This document shows, piece after piece, positions 61,257 to 64,000 of a DNA stretch of 64,000 nt. Each line of letters begins with the position of its first letter. Position 1 is the stretch's first letter. The position numbers and the translations under genes are program-made. The notes beneath the pieces were generated by a model. The model did not search any database and had not been told where the DNA came from. It saw nothing but the letters and a program-made list of their open reading frames with translations. This stretch comes from Promethearchaeota archaeon (GTDB lineage: Archaea; Asgardarchaeota; Lokiarchaeia; Sigyniarchaeales; SOKP01), in assembly GCA_016840085.1 (NCBI GenBank), contig JAEOTA010000086.1, positions 124,001-188,000 on the forward strand, written 5' to 3'.

Positions 61257-61709
61257 TTACCACTCTCTTTGAAATTTTTTATTTGGTCCCAATTCTTTTA
61301 CTATTTTTGTAGCCTTCTTTACTAGGTTTGCAAATCGCTCTCCTTCAGCAGCAGAAGCCCACATAAAATTAACCCTCCCGGGTTCAATCCCAAAGAATTC
61401 CAAAATTTCTTTCAGCATTGCAAAACGTCTTCGCGCTACTAAGTTTCCACTAATATAATGACAATCACCAGGATGACACCCTGAAACAATAACACCGTCC
61501 CACCCATCTATTAAACTCTTTATAATAAAATAGGGATTGACCCTTCCAGAACAGGGAACTCTCACGATTCTGATACTTGGTGGATATTGGATTCTACTTA
61601 CTCCAGCTAAATCTGCTCCGGCATAAGAACACCAATTACATAAGAAAGCAATGATCTTTGGTTCCCATTTCTCATCTATTTTTTTTTCTTCCAAAACTGT
61701 TTCTGTCAT
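61257..61709 (-). CDS. mvhD: MvhD/FlxD-like delta subunit
   Basis: 150 residues, the usual length. MvhD-type pattern: IIAFLCNWCSYAGADLAGVSR, then IVRVPCSGRVNPYFIIKSL, then VSGCHPGDCHYISGN, with the conserved cysteines that bind a 2Fe-2S cluster. MvhD links electron-input modules to HdrA, carrying electrons to the bifurcating flavin. It lies 21 bases after hdrA and 4 bases before the FlxC-like gene, clearly one operon. Confidence 0.93.
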   Translation of the reverse strand: MTETVLEEKKIDEKWEPKIIAFLCNWCSYAGADLAGVSRIQYPPSIRIVRVPCSGRVNPYFIIKSLIDGWDGVIVSGCHPGDCHYISGNLVARRRFAMLKEILEFFGIEPGRVNFMWASAAEGERFANLVKKATKIVKELGPNKKFQREW

Positions 61710-61730
61710 TTCTTTAAAACCTCATTATTG

Positions 61731-64000
61731 TTATATTCTTGCAGTGATCATCGAATAAATCTGTTCGGCTGTAAAGCCTAAAATATCAATGGCACTACAT
61801 CGACAATTCCCACTACAAGCTCCGCAACCTTTACAAAGGGCTTGATTAATTGACGCTACTATCCCAAATCTTCTATTATCTATTAACTCTATCGCATTAT
61901 AAGCACAATTCTCTATGCACATACCACATCCGATACAACGAGACATATTAATTACTGCTGTTTTACCTTCTGCTTCAATTTCATCTTTAGAGAGAATTGT
62001 GCAAGCTCTTGAAACTGCAGCATTAGCTTGTGATATCGAATCTTCTATAGTTTTTGGACAGTGTGCTAATCCTGCAACAAACACTCCTTCAGTTGCAAAA
62101 TCAACTGGACGAAGCTTAACGTGGGCTTCTAAATAAAAATTATCATCATTTAAAGGAACTTTTAACATTTTAGCAAGTTCTTCATTTTCCTCGTACGATG
62201 CAACTATACCTGCACTTAATACTAATAAATCTGTAGGGATTGATAAATTTCCTGCTTTTGGAGTTTTAACTTTTACGTTTAATGATGAATCCTCTGAAAT
62301 TATTTCAGGTGGATTGTTTTCATCATATCGGAGGAAAATGACTCCTGCTTCTCTTGCTTTTCTATAATATTTTTCTTTAAATCCATATGTTCTAATATCT
62401 CGAAATAGAATAGTAACTTCTGTTGATGGATTTAACTTTTTAACTAACAATGCGTTTTTTATAGCTTCTGCACAACACATTTTGCTACAATATGGATGTT
62501 CGTCATTTCTTGAACCCACGCATTGAATCATAACAACTGATTTTTTATTTTTAATAACACTATCTGTATTTAATAATTCTTCGAACTCGGATTGCAAAAT
62601 AACATTTTTATTTTGCCCATAAAGAAATTCTTTTGGTTTATATTCTTTTGCTCCTGTAGCTAAGATGACAACTCCATGCTCAAATTCAGCTTTTTCCTTT
62701 TTGGAGCCATGAATAACTGTAGTTTTAAAGTTACCAATATATCCATCTAGACTTTCTATTTCAGCATTAGTATATAAATGAATAAATTTGTTGGATTTAA
62801 TCTTTTCAATTAAGTCTTTTAAATAAGCTTGAACATCTCCTCCTTCAAGAGTATGATATATTTTTCTTGCAAAACCTCCTAATTCTGCTGCTTTTTCAAC
62901 TAAATAAGTCTCAATTTCTTGACTAGCAAAGTTAAGAGCGGCGACCATACCACTTATTCCTCCACCTATTACCATTGCCTTCCTTGTCACACCTAGCTTT
63001 ATTCTTTCTATAGGTATTAATCGCCTAGCTTTATTAACAGCCATTCTTACAAGGTCTTTTGCTTTTTGAGTAGCCTCCTTAGGTTGGTTCATGTGAACCC
63101 AAGAACATTGATCACGGATATTTGCCATTTGAAATAGATATCGATTTAAACCTGCTTCTCTAATAGTTTCTTGGAATAGAGGTTCATGAGTTCGAGGAGT
63201 ACATGATGCAACAATAACTCGATTAAGATGATATTCTTCTATTTTTTCTTTTATTATCCCTTGAGTATCAGCAGAACATGTATATAAATTTCGATCTGCC
63301 ATAACAACATTTGGAAGCGTACCTGCATATCTAGTTACCTCTGGAACATCTACATACCCACCTATATTTATACCACAGTGGCAAATAAATACTCCGATAC
63401 GCGGTGGCTGTCCTGCCACAAAAATTTCTGGAGGTAATGTCTTTTCTGTTATTAAGGTGCCTCTCGATTCATATAAGAGCTGATCAACACAGCCAGCAGC
63501 CGCACTCGCCTGAGTGACAGTCTCAGGAATATCTTTAGGTTGAGAAAAAGCGCCACATGCAAATATTCCCAGTCTTGAGGTTTGTACTGGATTAAAAATA
63601 TCGGTTTTTGCAAAACCAAATTCATTTAATTCGATCCCAAATTTTTGAGCAAGGTATTTAGCATCATCGGGAGGATTTAATCCAACACTCAAAACTACCA
63701 TATTATAGTCTTCTTCAATAACTTTCCCATCTTCTGTTTCATAGCGGAGTCTTAAATCTTTTGTCTCAGGAACTTCTGTTACTGAAGATATTCTACTTCT
63801 AATATATCGGATACCATATTCTTCTTGAGCTCTAATAATATATTTATCAAAATCTTTCCCATACGCCCTTATGTCCATGCTGAAAATGGTAGGTTTTACT
63901 TCATGCTGATGTTCATGAGCAATTACCGCCTCCTTCGCTGTATACATACAACACACTGAAGAACAATATGGTTGTCCCTCTCCCGTATAGTCTCGAGATC
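61731..64000 (-). CDS. hdrA: HdrA-like bifurcating flavoprotein, tandem form (cut by window edge)
   Basis: The frame stays open to the right edge, so the N-terminus is missing; more than 755 residues are present. Two HdrA-type units are joined. The first is represented only by its late part (PYCSSVCCMYTAKEA at the edge, a Rossmann-type region and SRLGIFACGAFSQPKDIPETVTQASAAAGC). The second is complete: IGVFICHCGINIGG, VIGGGISGMVAALNFA (FAD), YCSKMCCAEAIKNALLVKK, then FVAGLAHCPKTIEDSISQANAAVSRA. Two 4Fe-4S motifs end the protein, CIGCGMCIENC and CKGCGACSGNC. HdrA bifurcates electrons at its FAD. Fused double HdrA proteins are known in some archaea. HdrB and HdrC are not in the window and may lie upstream. 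Confidence 0.92.
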   Translation of the reverse strand, partial: SRDYTGEGQPYCSSVCCMYTAKEAVIAHEHQHEVKPTIFSMDIRAYGKDFDKYIIRAQEEYGIRYIRSRISSVTEVPETKDLRLRYETEDGKVIEEDYNMVVLSVGLNPPDDAKYLAQKFGIELNEFGFAKTDIFNPVQTSRLGIFACGAFSQPKDIPETVTQASAAAGCVDQLLYESRGTLITEKTLPPEIFVAGQPPRIGVFICHCGINIGGYVDVPEVTRYAGTLPNVVMADRNLYTCSADTQGIIKEKIEEYHLNRVIVASCTPRTHEPLFQETIREAGLNRYLFQMANIRDQCSWVHMNQPKEATQKAKDLVRMAVNKARRLIPIERIKLGVTRKAMVIGGGISGMVAALNFASQEIETYLVEKAAELGGFARKIYHTLEGGDVQAYLKDLIEKIKSNKFIHLYTNAEIESLDGYIGNFKTTVIHGSKKEKAEFEHGVVILATGAKEYKPKEFLYGQNKNVILQSEFEELLNTDSVIKNKKSVVMIQCVGSRNDEHPYCSKMCCAEAIKNALLVKKLNPSTEVTILFRDIRTYGFKEKYYRKAREAGVIFLRYDENNPPEIISEDSSLNVKVKTPKAGNLSIPTDLLVLSAGIVASYEENEELAKMLKVPLNDDNFYLEAHVKLRPVDFATEGVFVAGLAHCPKTIEDSISQANAAVSRACTILSKDEIEAEGKTAVINMSRCIGCGMCIENCAYNAIELIDNRRFGIVASINQALCKGCGACSGNCRCSAIDILGFTAEQIYSMITARI

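Overview
The window is a strongly AT-rich archaeal chromosome segment, most likely from an Asgard archaeon (Lokiarchaeia/Promethearchaeota-like). The information-processing genes are archaeal: Hef, FEN1, Nob1, aIF5A, SRP54, TrmY, RpoK, Cdc48 and HerA. They sit beside genes of eukaryotic-signature families: a very actin-like actin (52166-53311), a Ras/Rab-like small GTPase carrying a C-terminal zinc ribbon (44453-45037), a roadblock/LC7 protein (33412-33819) and an SDS22-like leucine-rich repeat protein (50194-51636). Genes are dense, intergenic spaces are short and AT-rich, and several starts are TTG or GTG.

Layout. 0-9 kb is accessory: a truncated acyl-CoA dehydrogenase, an MFS exporter, two unrecognised genes with small repeats and a decayed zinc-ribbon duplicate, a cell-surface protein with four 62-residue repeats, an FGGY kinase and a membrane protein. 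9-20.7 kb is mostly housekeeping: HerA on the plus strand, then a minus-strand block Cdc48, FEN1, Nob1, NAD kinase, aIF5A, then a divergent plus-strand block SRP54, TrmY, dihydroorotase, AMMECR1. 20.8-31.3 kb is an unusual carbohydrate-enzyme region: a second FGGY kinase, a FilR1-like regulator, an SCP2-like protein, a hydroxyacid dehydrogenase fused to a class II aldolase, a TIM-barrel protein, a DapA-like domain lacking both catalytic residues fused to an APH-type kinase domain, DNA polymerase IV, a stand-alone class II aldolase and a sugar isomerase/epimerase-type TIM barrel. 31-43 kb holds a NikR-like regulator, NadC, a hydrolase, the roadblock protein, a phosphodiesterase, a CPBP protease, a PfkB kinase-PurM-PurB cluster and the TldD/TldE pair.

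43-51 kb holds a UXS-like epimerase with a DUF1616-like membrane protein, the small GTPase, Hef, a tRNA-Val(CAC) with extra sequence in its variable region, a tandem-HNH protein gene lying between the tRNA and a second copy of a tRNA 3' end, RpoK, a winged-helix protein, a GNAT enzyme and the LRR protein. 52-55.8 kb is the actin gene with several unrecognised helical proteins. 57-64 kb is a minus-strand redox operon, HdrA (tandem, running off the right edge), MvhD/FlxD, FlxC-, FlxB- and FlxA-like subunits and an FrhB-like flavoprotein, which suggests a flavin-based electron-bifurcating complex linking NAD(P)H, ferredoxin and thiol/disulfide or F420 pools.

The observations most worth a second look are the HNH insertion at the tRNA-Val 3' end, the DapA-APH fusion with a dead aldolase site, the dehydrogenase-aldolase fusion and its neighbourhood, the zinc-ribbon GTPase with changed G3 and G4 motifs, and the uncharacterised genes beside actin. 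All functional statements come from reading the sequence without database searches.
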